From a virus: a stretch of DNA of 64,000 bases. How positions within the stretch are numbered: the first letter of the stretch is position 1; each line of letters starts with the position of its first letter. Positions 41,330 through 49,430 of the stretch are shown here, piece after piece. The notes under the pieces were generated by a model. It saw nothing but the letters and a program-made list of their open reading frames with translations, was not told the origin of the DNA and made no database searches. The DNA is taken from the IMG/VR virus record IMGVR_UViG_3300000553_000004, positions 1 to 64,000 of that record; one strand, given 5' to 3'. The translations under genes were made by a program, and so were the position numbers.

Positions 41330-42310
41330 ATGGACTTCATTGAAGAGAGCAGAAAACCAAAGAAAGACCATTCACTGTGGGTAGAAAGGTATAGACCTTC
41401 CACTATGGACAGGTATATTGGTAATGATAGTGTAAAGGAGACATTTTCGCAGTTCATAAAGAAAGGCGATATCCCCCACGTTCTTCTGTTCGGCCCCGCC
41501 GGTACAGGTAAAACTTCGTTGGCAAAACTTTTAACAAAGAACATTAACTGTGATGTGATGTATATAAACGCATCCGACCAGAATAGTGTTGACGATGTTA
41601 GAGTTAAGATGAAGAATTACGCCTGTTCGGCGGGCTTCAAACCATTAAAAGTAATCATTCTCGATGAGGCTGATAGATTGTCACCTGAGGCGCAAGGCGC
41701 TTTAAGAAATATGACAGAAACCTATTCCGCCCATACGAGATTCATTTTAACGTGTAATTACGTGGAAAAAATTATAGCTCCATTGTCTTCAAGGATGCAG
41801 ACGTTTGAAATAAAGCCGGTATCAAAGAAGGATGTGGCATTAAGGTTGGTAGAGATTTTACAGATTGAAAAGGTATCATTCACACAGGAAGATGTCATTT
41901 TCATTGTAAATACATACTATCCTGATATAAGAAAGGTAATCAACTTTGCCCAACAATCATCGATAGAAACTACTGATGATGAAGGCAATGTATCATTGAA
42001 AATTAAGATTTCCAAAGAAAATGCAGTAGAGACTGATATGTTGAATCGACTTACCGATTTGTTAAAAACTCCACAGAAAGCCGGAGTATTTGATGAGATT
42101 CGACAACTCACTACGGAATTCGATTCATCATCGTTGGAAACGGTCGTTCATCATCTTTTCGAGAAGGTAGACGATTATGCTAAAGGTAAGGAAGCATTAA
42201 TTATATATGAATTAGGTGAACTTAACTGGCAAATGCAGCTAGTTATACCAAAGGTCAGGGACATAACGTTTCTGGCGTGTATTTACAAAATACTCAAACA
42301 TTTAAAATAA
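41330..42310 (+). CDS. 44: Clamp loader large subunit, T4 gp44-like AAA+ ATPase
   Basis: A 326-aa AAA+ protein: LWVERYRPSTMDRYIGND at the start, Walker A LLFGPAGTGKTSLAK, Walker B VIILDEADRLS, sensor 1 FILTCNYVEKI, and SSRMQTFEIKP (arginine finger SRM). Same order as RFC-type loaders. With gp62 (17807) it loads the clamp encoded just upstream. Confidence 0.92.
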   Translation: MDFIEESRKPKKDHSLWVERYRPSTMDRYIGNDSVKETFSQFIKKGDIPHVLLFGPAGTGKTSLAKLLTKNINCDVMYINASDQNSVDDVRVKMKNYACSAGFKPLKVIILDEADRLSPEAQGALRNMTETYSAHTRFILTCNYVEKIIAPLSSRMQTFEIKPVSKKDVALRLVEILQIEKVSFTQEDVIFIVNTYYPDIRKVINFAQQSSIETTDDEGNVSLKIKISKENAVETDMLNRLTDLLKTPQKAGVFDEIRQLTTEFDSSSLETVVHHLFEKVDDYAKGKEALIIYELGELNWQMQLVIPKVRDITFLACIYKILKHLK

Positions 42311-42320
42311 GAAAACAATT

Positions 42321-42569
42321 ATGGAACTACCAAAAAGAATGCCGGAAAAGATGGAACATCGTAGAATTCTCGGAGAATTTTATGATATCAACAAAAACAA
42401 ACAATGGTTCAATAGAGCCGAACTCGTTGAATTACACCCAAGTCACATGAAGCCTACGATTGAAATTTATTGTGATTATAATCCAGTCTTGGAGATGAAA
42501 GAAATTCTTCAATTCGCCGGTAATTATAATATCGCCATCGAAGTCTTGGCTCGGTCACATCAGGGTTAA
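42321..42569 (+). CDS. Hypothetical protein, 82 aa
   Basis: Small protein with RRILGEFYDINKNKQWFNRA and a C-terminal IEVLARSHQG. In T4 this place near gp44 holds gp62 and RegA, but I see no match to either. Co-transcribed with the clamp loader (10-nt gap). Confidence 0.5.
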   Translation: MELPKRMPEKMEHRRILGEFYDINKNKQWFNRAELVELHPSHMKPTIEIYCDYNPVLEMKEILQFAGNYNIAIEVLARSHQG

Positions 42570-42577
42570 GTTAAAAT

Positions 42578-43117
42578 ATGACTAATTTGTTACATAAGAC
42601 TAGAGTCTATTTGGTTGGTCAGATGCAATATATGGACGGGTCTTCGTGGAGAGATACGGTATCAAAATCATTAAGTGATATTGGTGTTGTAGTATTTAAT
42701 CCATATAACCATCCATTTGTTAATTCTACCAAGGAAGATAATGATGCTAGAACGAAGCTTGGTCAATTAATTAAAGATAAAAATTACGATGAGGTTACTG
42801 ATGTTGTTAAGAAAATCAGAGCCGAAGATTTACGATGTGTAGATTTATGTGATTTTATCTTTTGTTATATAAATCCAAAATATAATACTTGCGGGACGTG
42901 GGAAGAGTTATTTTGGGCTAACAGAATGAAAAAGCCAATATTCCTATGTATTGAGGGCGGGAAAGATGCATGTCCGTTATGGATGTATGGTGTTTTACCT
43001 CATAAATACATTTACTCATCGATAGATGATGCCTTGACGGTCATACATGATATAAATCTAGGTAATAAAGTGTTAGATTCTGATAGATGGAGACTTTTGC
43101 GAGAAGAGTTTCGTTAA
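42578..43117 (+). CDS. Nucleoside 2-deoxyribosyltransferase-like protein, 179 aa
   Basis: RVYLVGQMQYMDGSSWRDTV, VFNPYNHPF, AEDLRCVDLCDFIFCYINPK and TCGTWEELFWANRMKKPIFL follow the Rossmann-like layout of the NDT/DUF4406 group: N-terminal glycan-like VYLVGQM loop, D-x-x-D on the helix, and Glu in GTWEEL. NDT enzymes swap bases on deoxynucleosides or hydrolyse them; here it may serve nucleotide salvage. Ends just before a terminator. Confidence 0.65.
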   Translation: MTNLLHKTRVYLVGQMQYMDGSSWRDTVSKSLSDIGVVVFNPYNHPFVNSTKEDNDARTKLGQLIKDKNYDEVTDVVKKIRAEDLRCVDLCDFIFCYINPKYNTCGTWEELFWANRMKKPIFLCIEGGKDACPLWMYGVLPHKYIYSSIDDALTVIHDINLGNKVLDSDRWRLLREEFR

Positions 43118-43123
43118 TTACAC

Positions 43124-43154
43124 AAAACCGACATTAAACGATGTCGGTTTTTTT
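43124..43154 (+). terminator. Rho-independent terminator ending the replication block
   Basis: Stem AACCGACAT and ATGTCGGTT with loop TAAACG, followed by a run of T (43141-43154). It ends the clamp/clamp loader transcript before the probable late genes. Confidence 0.88.
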
Positions 43155-43188
43155 CTGCATCTGTATAAGGTTTCTTTTGTTTATCCAC

Positions 43189-43196
43189 TATTTATA
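43189..43196 (+). promoter_or_regulatory. TATTTATA motif, candidate late promoter
   Basis: TATTTATA lies 4 nt before ATG 43201, right after a terminator, so some transcription start is expected here. No sigma70-type -35/-10 pair is visible. Confidence 0.5.
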
Positions 43197-43200
43197 CGGT

Positions 43201-43902
43201 ATGGCAAAAGAAACAATCATAGAAAATAGTTTTGAGGGTGGCCCTGGCGGTGGCGGCAGTATGAATTATGGTGGTTCCTATGGAACTCCTAATAGTAGTA
43301 CCCAAGACATGTCTAAGTTTTCTTCTTCCGATAAGACTACCAACCATATGGCGTCTAATACGGAATCAACGTCATCTGCTATGATGCAACCGCCTGACCG
43401 TCCTGATAGAATCGGTAGAAATTCAAATACTGTGAGTAATACACCGGACACAGGAACGACGGTAAAACTAACCAAACCCAACACCATCAGTCCTGATACG
43501 GCCTATGATGTCCAGAAGTCTCAGAAACCGTTAGACCCTGAGAAACAACTTGACCCACAAGTCGACCAGATTTTTAAAAAGAAACAAACTCCTTCTCCTG
43601 ATGAGATTATGTCTGCTCTTCAATATGAATTGGGTAATATGGTTAAAAAAGATAAATTTATAGCGAAACAAACGGTTCTCAATAATATGAAGACCGACCC
43701 ACATTATTATAGTAGGCTTGATATGTTAAACATTGATGATAAAAAAATGAAAATACCGGAAACAGTAAATGAAGACACATTCTCAAAAACTAAAGCAGTT
43801 CTTGATGAAATGATAGCCAATAAAAAGAAATCGGTGTGTATAGCCGAAACTCCTGAGATAAATAAAATATTTAAAGATTTATACAATAGACGACGTGGTT
43901 AA
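43201..43902 (+). CDS. Hypothetical Gly/Ser-rich protein, possibly virion-associated, 233 aa
   Basis: N-terminus AKETIIENSFEGGPGGGGSM is glycine-rich; residues to about 130 are Ser/Thr/Pro-rich and disordered. The C-terminal 100 residues look helical and folded (SPDEIMSALQYELGNMVKKD). ATG 43201 is used because the longer frame runs through the terminator. Low complexity and the late-type motif suggest a structural protein, not proven. Confidence 0.55.
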   Translation: MAKETIIENSFEGGPGGGGSMNYGGSYGTPNSSTQDMSKFSSSDKTTNHMASNTESTSSAMMQPPDRPDRIGRNSNTVSNTPDTGTTVKLTKPNTISPDTAYDVQKSQKPLDPEKQLDPQVDQIFKKKQTPSPDEIMSALQYELGNMVKKDKFIAKQTVLNNMKTDPHYYSRLDMLNIDDKKMKIPETVNEDTFSKTKAVLDEMIANKKKSVCIAETPEINKIFKDLYNRRRG

Positions 43903-43910
43903 TTTGATAT

Positions 43911-44549
43911 ATGAAGATTAAATCTTTAATACCAACCGCGATGTTGGAGAATTTAGTTCCTTATGATAAAAGTAAGGATACCACCGTAGTTGATACGAAG
44001 GGTGATTATAAAATCTATGCTAGAGGTATAGATGATTCCGGTTCTGTAAAGAAATATGATAATTTAGAAGATGTTGTTAGATTTCTTAAACCTAGAGATA
44101 GTGGTCCAGAATATAGGAGAAATGGCGGATTACAAGATGAATATACTCAATATGCATTTGAAGGATTCGATTGGTCTGATATATTAGATGGGCCGCCTGC
44201 CGACCATAATACAAAATATAAGATTCATTTGAGGGATTTGCCTTTAAAGTTGAACTGGGTCCATAAAAAAATGGATTATAGTGATAAATGGGACCCCAAG
44301 AGTACGCCCGATAGCGGGCCTTATACTGATATGTGGAGTGGATACGAGGGAGGGGATTCTGGATACGATTATACCGGTCAGATATATAGAATTAAATACG
44401 ATGGAGGATACCAAGTTCAAGGAGGCGGGCCAAATGGATTATATGCTAAATATAACACCGTCAAGACATTGGAAGATGCTAAAAAACAGGCCGTAGAACT
44501 AACTTTAGCTTACAGAAAACTTCTAAAAGACAAATACGGCGGCCGGTAA
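43911..44549 (+). CDS. Hypothetical protein, 212 aa
   Basis: Acidic, Gly/Asp/Tyr-rich (FDWSDILDGPPADHN; MWSGYEGGDSGYDYTG), with a short helical end. No catalytic motif. Eight nt after the preceding gene, so same transcript. Could be a virion or tail component by context only. Confidence 0.5.
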   Translation: MKIKSLIPTAMLENLVPYDKSKDTTVVDTKGDYKIYARGIDDSGSVKKYDNLEDVVRFLKPRDSGPEYRRNGGLQDEYTQYAFEGFDWSDILDGPPADHNTKYKIHLRDLPLKLNWVHKKMDYSDKWDPKSTPDSGPYTDMWSGYEGGDSGYDYTGQIYRIKYDGGYQVQGGGPNGLYAKYNTVKTLEDAKKQAVELTLAYRKLLKDKYGGR

Positions 44550-44581
44550 TAAGAAAAAGGGCGATTACCAGTTTAATCGAA

Positions 44582-44589
44582 TATTTATA
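44582..44589 (+). promoter_or_regulatory. TATTTATA motif, candidate late promoter
   Basis: TATTTATA is followed after 4 nt by ATG 44594, the same distance as at 43201. Confidence 0.5.
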
Positions 44590-44593
44590 TGTT

Positions 44594-46354
44594 ATGAACT
44601 ATTATCGAGATTTCTTCAAAAATAAAAAGGCTACTGCGAAAGATATTCAAAATCTTCTTCCAGAAGGCGTTACCAACGTAGAATTTAAAAGAGCTATTCT
44701 CATCGAGAATCGAATGACCAACGATATATTTATCGCCGCTAAGATTGCAAGTCGCAATTTAAACGAAGATGTAAACTATTATAAGAAACTATACGAAGAA
44801 TTCGGCGCCGAAGAGGAATCGATAGAAGGAGACATTGAAACTCCGGAATCCGAAGTAGACGTTGCAGATGAATATGATGACAATGATGGACTTCCAAAAA
44901 TGGGTGGCGCTTTAGCAGTTCCTCATCTCGGACAGCCAATCATGATGGGTAAGATTATTCAAGTTGGTGGTATCGGCGGAGGCCCAGCCTCAGGCGAACA
45001 ATCCGGTATGACGGCAGTTCAATCTCCTGGAGATAAAGAACCAGTAACCGCAGGTGGAAAGAAAGTCGATAGTTCTCTCGCATCTAAAACTGTTGGTGGT
45101 GAAGTTGTAGCCGGTGAAGGACAGAAACAAGGTGGATTAAATACTAAAGGAACGATATCTTCTACTAGTAAATTGGCAGAAGGTAAAAAGAGAATCGGTA
45201 AAATCGTAAAAGAAGTATTGAAAGAAATTAAATTTAATAAAGAAACTGGTAAATGGACAAAAATTAATGAAGACGTCAACATGAAAATGGGAGCTTCCTA
45301 CAAGAAAGTTCAGCCAAGAATGTATGATGTCCAGTCGGACGACAGAGCCAGAACAAATCAGTATGAACCAGAAATTACTGAAATGTATGACGAAGAAGAA
45401 GTAACAAAGATGAATGAACGTTATGTTGAATTGGCAAACGAACATCGTAATTTGAATGAATCTGAATTATCAGAAATGAAGACTCTTCGTGAAAAAATCG
45501 ATAGACTTTCTGAAAACAATTGGATTCAAAAAGCAGTGAAACATCCAGGCCGTTGCGCTCACATGGGTAGTCCTGAATGTCCGAAGGGAAGTCCTCAGTA
45601 TAATTTGGCAAAAAGATTTAAAAAGGGAGATATTCACAAAGCCAATGTAAGTGAAGATGGAGAACGAAGTGACCACGAAATAGCTTCCACCGAAACGAAT
45701 CCAAACGATTACGAAAAGTGTGATGGTTGTGGAAAACAAAATTATATGTGTGATTGTCCATCCAAACATGGAGAAGAAGAATATATGGGCCATGATGGGT
45801 TTGGTAAAGAACAGAACGAAAATGAAATGGAACATCCTGATGACGCACGTGAAAGACATCAATTTCAACGTGGTATTGATAGAACCAACCGTAGGAATCC
45901 TCAGAGATATGAATGTCCTACCTGTAAGACTCCGAATGCTTTGAGTCATGACCAGAAACAAAAGGGATATCAATGTAATCGATGCGCCGACTCAGAAGAA
46001 GGGGCATTCCAAGAAAACGTGGACATGAAGATGGGTCCATCTTACAAAACCGTTCAAGATAGAATGTATGACGTTCAATCCGATGACAGAGCCAGAACAA
46101 ATCAATACAATCCTAAATTAAGCGAAGTCGGTGGGGGTGCAACTCAAGATAGTTCTTATAGAACAATTAAAAATGGAAATTTACCACAAGACCCAAAAAC
46201 TCGTCATAAAGGCGACGTGGATGAAGGTAAGGTAAGTAAAGTTTCAAAAACTATATCTAAGGGTCAGAAGCCAAAATCTTCAATGCATGCCCAAAATCTT
46301 AAACATCAGAAGCCAAAAAAGACTTCTAGTGGTGTTCACAAAAGAAAATCTTAA
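44594..46354 (+). CDS. Hypothetical protein with internal duplication and Cys pairs, 586 aa
   Basis: The N-terminal 80 residues look folded (NYYRDFFKNKKATAKDIQNL). A Gly/Ala-rich linker follows, then two copies of a 30-odd-residue unit (about residues 227-262 and 476-511), each with MKMG.SYK, MYDVQSDDRARTNQY. Between them lie Cys-rich segments, CDGCGKQNYMCDCPSK and YECPTCKTPNALS ... CNRC, which look like zinc ribbons. KIVKEVLKEI precedes the first unit. Low-complexity, modular build suggests a virion or assembly protein. No family recognised. Confidence 0.55.
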   Translation: MNYYRDFFKNKKATAKDIQNLLPEGVTNVEFKRAILIENRMTNDIFIAAKIASRNLNEDVNYYKKLYEEFGAEEESIEGDIETPESEVDVADEYDDNDGLPKMGGALAVPHLGQPIMMGKIIQVGGIGGGPASGEQSGMTAVQSPGDKEPVTAGGKKVDSSLASKTVGGEVVAGEGQKQGGLNTKGTISSTSKLAEGKKRIGKIVKEVLKEIKFNKETGKWTKINEDVNMKMGASYKKVQPRMYDVQSDDRARTNQYEPEITEMYDEEEVTKMNERYVELANEHRNLNESELSEMKTLREKIDRLSENNWIQKAVKHPGRCAHMGSPECPKGSPQYNLAKRFKKGDIHKANVSEDGERSDHEIASTETNPNDYEKCDGCGKQNYMCDCPSKHGEEEYMGHDGFGKEQNENEMEHPDDARERHQFQRGIDRTNRRNPQRYECPTCKTPNALSHDQKQKGYQCNRCADSEEGAFQENVDMKMGPSYKTVQDRMYDVQSDDRARTNQYNPKLSEVGGGATQDSSYRTIKNGNLPQDPKTRHKGDVDEGKVSKVSKTISKGQKPKSSMHAQNLKHQKPKKTSSGVHKRKS

Positions 46355-46365
46355 GCATTTTCAAT

Positions 46366-48156
46366 GTGTCTAATGACAAATCACAAAAGAAACTGAGTCC
46401 TTATCTTCGTCAAATGGCGATACGAGAGGGACTCAGTTTTAGTGATTATATGGATGATTCGGTTCCCGCCGATGTAAAGCCCGTCTATTCCCTAACTCCG
46501 ATGGAAGAGGATACTTCGTCTGGTAATTTGTATGATGGTTGGTTAGATAAAGATGGGAATTTTATATCAACTAAGGGAGAGAGTCATTTAAGTTGCGCCA
46601 AAGATTATCTAAAATCTAAAAACATAAATTATAGTAAATTTGGTGAATACGGTGAAATGTATAAATTGGGATTTGTACGAGTTAAACCTAATTGGTTTGG
46701 TAAAAAATTATCATTTGAATATTATGGTAATACTCCAACAAATTCACAAATCAGATTCTTAAAAAATTATTGTATAGAGAAGGGTTGGAGATTGATGGAT
46801 GACAGTAAACATGAATACGTCGATTTGAATGAATCTATAAATGAAGACGATTTTCCTACCCAAGCCAAAGATTTATTTAAAGGAATTTGGGAAGACATTC
46901 TTCAAAAAAATGTACAATATTGGTTAGACCCACAGGGTAGATTTAATAAAGCAGGAAATGGCGGGCATCAAGAATGGGCTATGGCTTATCTTGATAAACA
47001 TAAAATACCATATGACTGGACCGACCCATATAGAAACGAACCAAATTCGGAAGGGTTGATGGGCCTTTATCATGCTTTATATGGTAAAAAATTCATGAGA
47101 ATAGCTATTGATAGTAGGGGTATCTATGCTACAAATGACTTAGATTCTCCTAATAATATGCAGATGAGAAATCTTAAAGATAGCGCAATTGAAAGTGATT
47201 TGCCATTGTGGGTTAACGGAAAGAGAGTCGATTTAATGGAAGGCAATCCTACGGATTTAAGTGAGGTCGTAGTAGATTCTGATAATAATACTATAAAACC
47301 ACGCAGTTGTTATTGGTTAGACCCATTCGGAAAATTTAATAAAACCGTACATCATCATACTTGGGCATACAAACATCTCGGAGATATAGATGATTCAGTT
47401 GATGTCTACGATGCTATGTATAAAGCGGGATTTGTTAGAGTAGTCACGTATTCGGATGTCATGTTTTTTGAATATAAGGAAGGACATAAACCGACCAATT
47501 TACAAATGAGAAGTCTCAGAGACGCCGCTATAGAATTTGGATTTACGTTGTACGATTCTACTTCTTTGATATATGTGGATTTAATGGAATCAAAATACGT
47601 AGATAAGGGTAAGAGACAACTATTTATTGAGAGTATGAATCCTGATAACATTGATGAATTTAAGTCTCATTTGGCAAAACTATTTGCATATTTGCAAAAA
47701 GAATTACAATTGAAGACTATTCCGAAGGTAAAACTCATATCGGATGATAAGAATGCTGATAAAATCTTAGGTAAGACGGCTTATTATAATCCCGACGCAA
47801 AGGAGATAGTTTTATACATTACCAGCCGTCATCAAAAAGATATTTTACGTTCGTTCGCACATGAAGTGATACATCATTGGCAACATGAAAATGAAAAATT
47901 ACAAGCAGGTGAATCCGGTACAAAACGAGGCGAAGGAGCCAGCGACCCACAATATGCCCAAAAGAATCCTTGGTTACGTCAAATGGAAAAACAAGCATAC
48001 TTACTCGGTAATATGCTTTTTCGTGACTGGGAAGACCAAAAGAAAGCCAGTGATAAAAAGAGTTGTAAGAGTGGAGATGACAACAAACGTAAATCTAATA
48101 AAGGAGTTGTAGAAAAAACGTCTTTAATTGGAGTTGATTATCCACCGAGGAGATGA
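46366..48156 (+). CDS. Three-repeat protein with C-terminal zinc metalloprotease-like domain, 596 aa
   Basis: The first about 410 residues hold three tandem about 100-aa modules: GWLDKDGNF, YWLDPQGRF and YWLDPFGKF each start a unit that ends in a strand like EYVDLNE or IYVDLMES. The last about 160 residues contain SFAHEVIHHWQHEN (HExxH at residues 499-503) and a downstream Glu in KQAYLLGNML, a gluzincin-like site. GTG 46366 is the only plausible start. A fourth, single module forms most of the next gene. May cut a virion or host protein; substrate unknown. Confidence 0.6.
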   Translation: MSNDKSQKKLSPYLRQMAIREGLSFSDYMDDSVPADVKPVYSLTPMEEDTSSGNLYDGWLDKDGNFISTKGESHLSCAKDYLKSKNINYSKFGEYGEMYKLGFVRVKPNWFGKKLSFEYYGNTPTNSQIRFLKNYCIEKGWRLMDDSKHEYVDLNESINEDDFPTQAKDLFKGIWEDILQKNVQYWLDPQGRFNKAGNGGHQEWAMAYLDKHKIPYDWTDPYRNEPNSEGLMGLYHALYGKKFMRIAIDSRGIYATNDLDSPNNMQMRNLKDSAIESDLPLWVNGKRVDLMEGNPTDLSEVVVDSDNNTIKPRSCYWLDPFGKFNKTVHHHTWAYKHLGDIDDSVDVYDAMYKAGFVRVVTYSDVMFFEYKEGHKPTNLQMRSLRDAAIEFGFTLYDSTSLIYVDLMESKYVDKGKRQLFIESMNPDNIDEFKSHLAKLFAYLQKELQLKTIPKVKLISDDKNADKILGKTAYYNPDAKEIVLYITSRHQKDILRSFAHEVIHHWQHENEKLQAGESGTKRGEGASDPQYAQKNPWLRQMEKQAYLLGNMLFRDWEDQKKASDKKSCKSGDDNKRKSNKGVVEKTSLIGVDYPPRR

Positions 48157-48157
48157 T

Positions 48158-48532
48158 ATGCTTCTTGGTGATATTTTAAAACAAATTCTTCGAGAGTGGC
48201 ATGTCCATCATCAATTAGAAAATTATTGGCTTAGTAAAGATGGAAAGGGAGTAAAGGTTAATAATCACGAATCGTATGCTATGCTTCTTTCTAAATTTAT
48301 TTACGAACATCGTGACAAAGCATATGAATGGATGTATCACCAAGGATGGGCTAGAATCATAATAGAAAATGGTGATATGTATATTCAGACCGACTATGAC
48401 AATGCTAAGAACGTAAAGTTAACCCCCGAACAAAAAGATTGGATATTAGGCAAAGTTTATATCTATCCTAAAGATGATAATGGAGAAGAATTAAGAGTTG
48501 TAAACGTATATGGAAAGAGCATCAAATTATGA
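48158..48532 (+). CDS. Hypothetical protein with one copy of the upstream repeat module, 124 aa
   Basis: Starts at ATG 48158 after a strong GAGGAG ribosome site, 1 nt after the previous stop. MLLGDILKQILREWHVHH opens with an amphipathic helix, and YWLSKDGKGVKVNNHESYAM begins a unit similar to the three modules of the preceding protein (EWMYHQGWARIIIENGDMYI, LTPEQKDWIL). Probably arose by duplication. Confidence 0.6.
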   Translation: MLLGDILKQILREWHVHHQLENYWLSKDGKGVKVNNHESYAMLLSKFIYEHRDKAYEWMYHQGWARIIIENGDMYIQTDYDNAKNVKLTPEQKDWILGKVYIYPKDDNGEELRVVNVYGKSIKL

Positions 48533-48915
48533 ATGATACAAATAATCAATTAAGTTTTGAATTTGACGAATACCCTGAAATGCCCAACGTTCTTGGACAA
48601 ATAATTTCTCAAAAAAGTTCCACAGTTATTAAAGACGGTGCTTTTGACCCACATCAATTGATGTTAAAAAAGAAACTAACCGATTCAGGTGAGAGTGTTG
48701 ATTTGACACCAAAACAAAGTTGGCCTGACCAAGATATCAAAGCTTTAGAAGATTTTTGTAAAAAGTATGGCCTTATAGGATTTAATTGTGGTAGAATGTC
48801 GCCTATAGCCGCACTATCTTTATTAAAACAAAAAATGGGTGTGATTGATACTCCTGTAGAAAATAGAGTCACATATTCAGATGTCATGAATAAGAAAATG
48901 CTTCTGAAAGGTTAA
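48529..48915 (+). CDS. Hypothetical protein, 128 aa
   Basis: It overlaps the preceding gene by 4 nt (ATGA). NNQLSFEFDEYPEMPNVLGQ at the start, LDTP-free helical end. No known motif; the 3' end overlaps the convergent YopX-like gene by 32 nt. Confidence 0.5.
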   Translation: MNDTNNQLSFEFDEYPEMPNVLGQIISQKSSTVIKDGAFDPHQLMLKKKLTDSGESVDLTPKQSWPDQDIKALEDFCKKYGLIGFNCGRMSPIAALSLLKQKMGVIDTPVENRVTYSDVMNKKMLLKG

Positions 48916-49396
48916 GTTTTGGAGTTTCAAAAATATTGCCAATGATTGTCCAATCTTGACTTATTGATTTCCAATAACTTCCATCGTATAATGATTGTGG
49001 ATTGTGTTCTTCAATTTTACCACATAAAGAGGAAATTAAATCTTTATTTTTAACTCCCCAAGCCAACATAGTTGGTGTATAGAAATCATCACAGTCGTTT
49101 ATTTTATCAAATACCACTTCTCCAATCCAAGTGATAGTTTTTGGTTCTCCTAAAATTGGATTGTTGTAATCACAATGATTGTATGTTTTTCCTACTACAA
49201 CCTTTTCGAATTTGATGATATCACCTTCATAGATTTCTATTTCGTTTTTATTTTTTAAACCTGTATATTGTTGGATAACAGAATCTTTTGGTATGGCTAT
49301 TGTTCTCTCCAATCCAATAATTTCAGTCAAATGCATGTAATAAAATCTATTTGTATTACTATCCCAACACCTAAAATTTAATTCTCTATTTTTCAT
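48884..49396 (-). CDS. YopX-family protein, 170 aa
   Basis: RELNFRCWDSNTNRF at the start, QQYTGLKNKNEIEIYEGDII in the middle and IIGNIFETPKL at the end match the YopX family more closely than the gene at 5507. It stands alone on the - strand among + genes, and overlaps the upstream + gene by 32 nt. Confidence 0.75.
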   Translation of the reverse strand: MKNRELNFRCWDSNTNRFYYMHLTEIIGLERTIAIPKDSVIQQYTGLKNKNEIEIYEGDIIKFEKVVVGKTYNHCDYNNPILGEPKTITWIGEVVFDKINDCDDFYTPTMLAWGVKNKDLISSLCGKIEEHNPQSLYDGSYWKSISQDWTIIGNIFETPKLNLSEAFSYS

Positions 49397-49418
49397 GACG
49401 TTTTATTCTATGACATTA

Positions 49419-49426
49419 TATTTATA
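49419..49426 (+). promoter_or_regulatory. TATTTATA motif before the GIY-YIG frame
   Basis: TATTTATA ends 4 nt before ATG 49431, the first start codon of the GIY-YIG frame. The sequence TATTTATATCAT is nearly the same as that before the other GIY-YIG gene (17392). Confidence 0.4.
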
Positions 49427-49430
49427 TCAT

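Noticed and set aside
49395-49430. Upstream start for the GIY-YIG frame at 49395
   Set aside because: ATG 49431 follows the TATTTATA motif by 4 nt; the upstream part overlaps the start of the divergent YopX-like gene and looks like noise.
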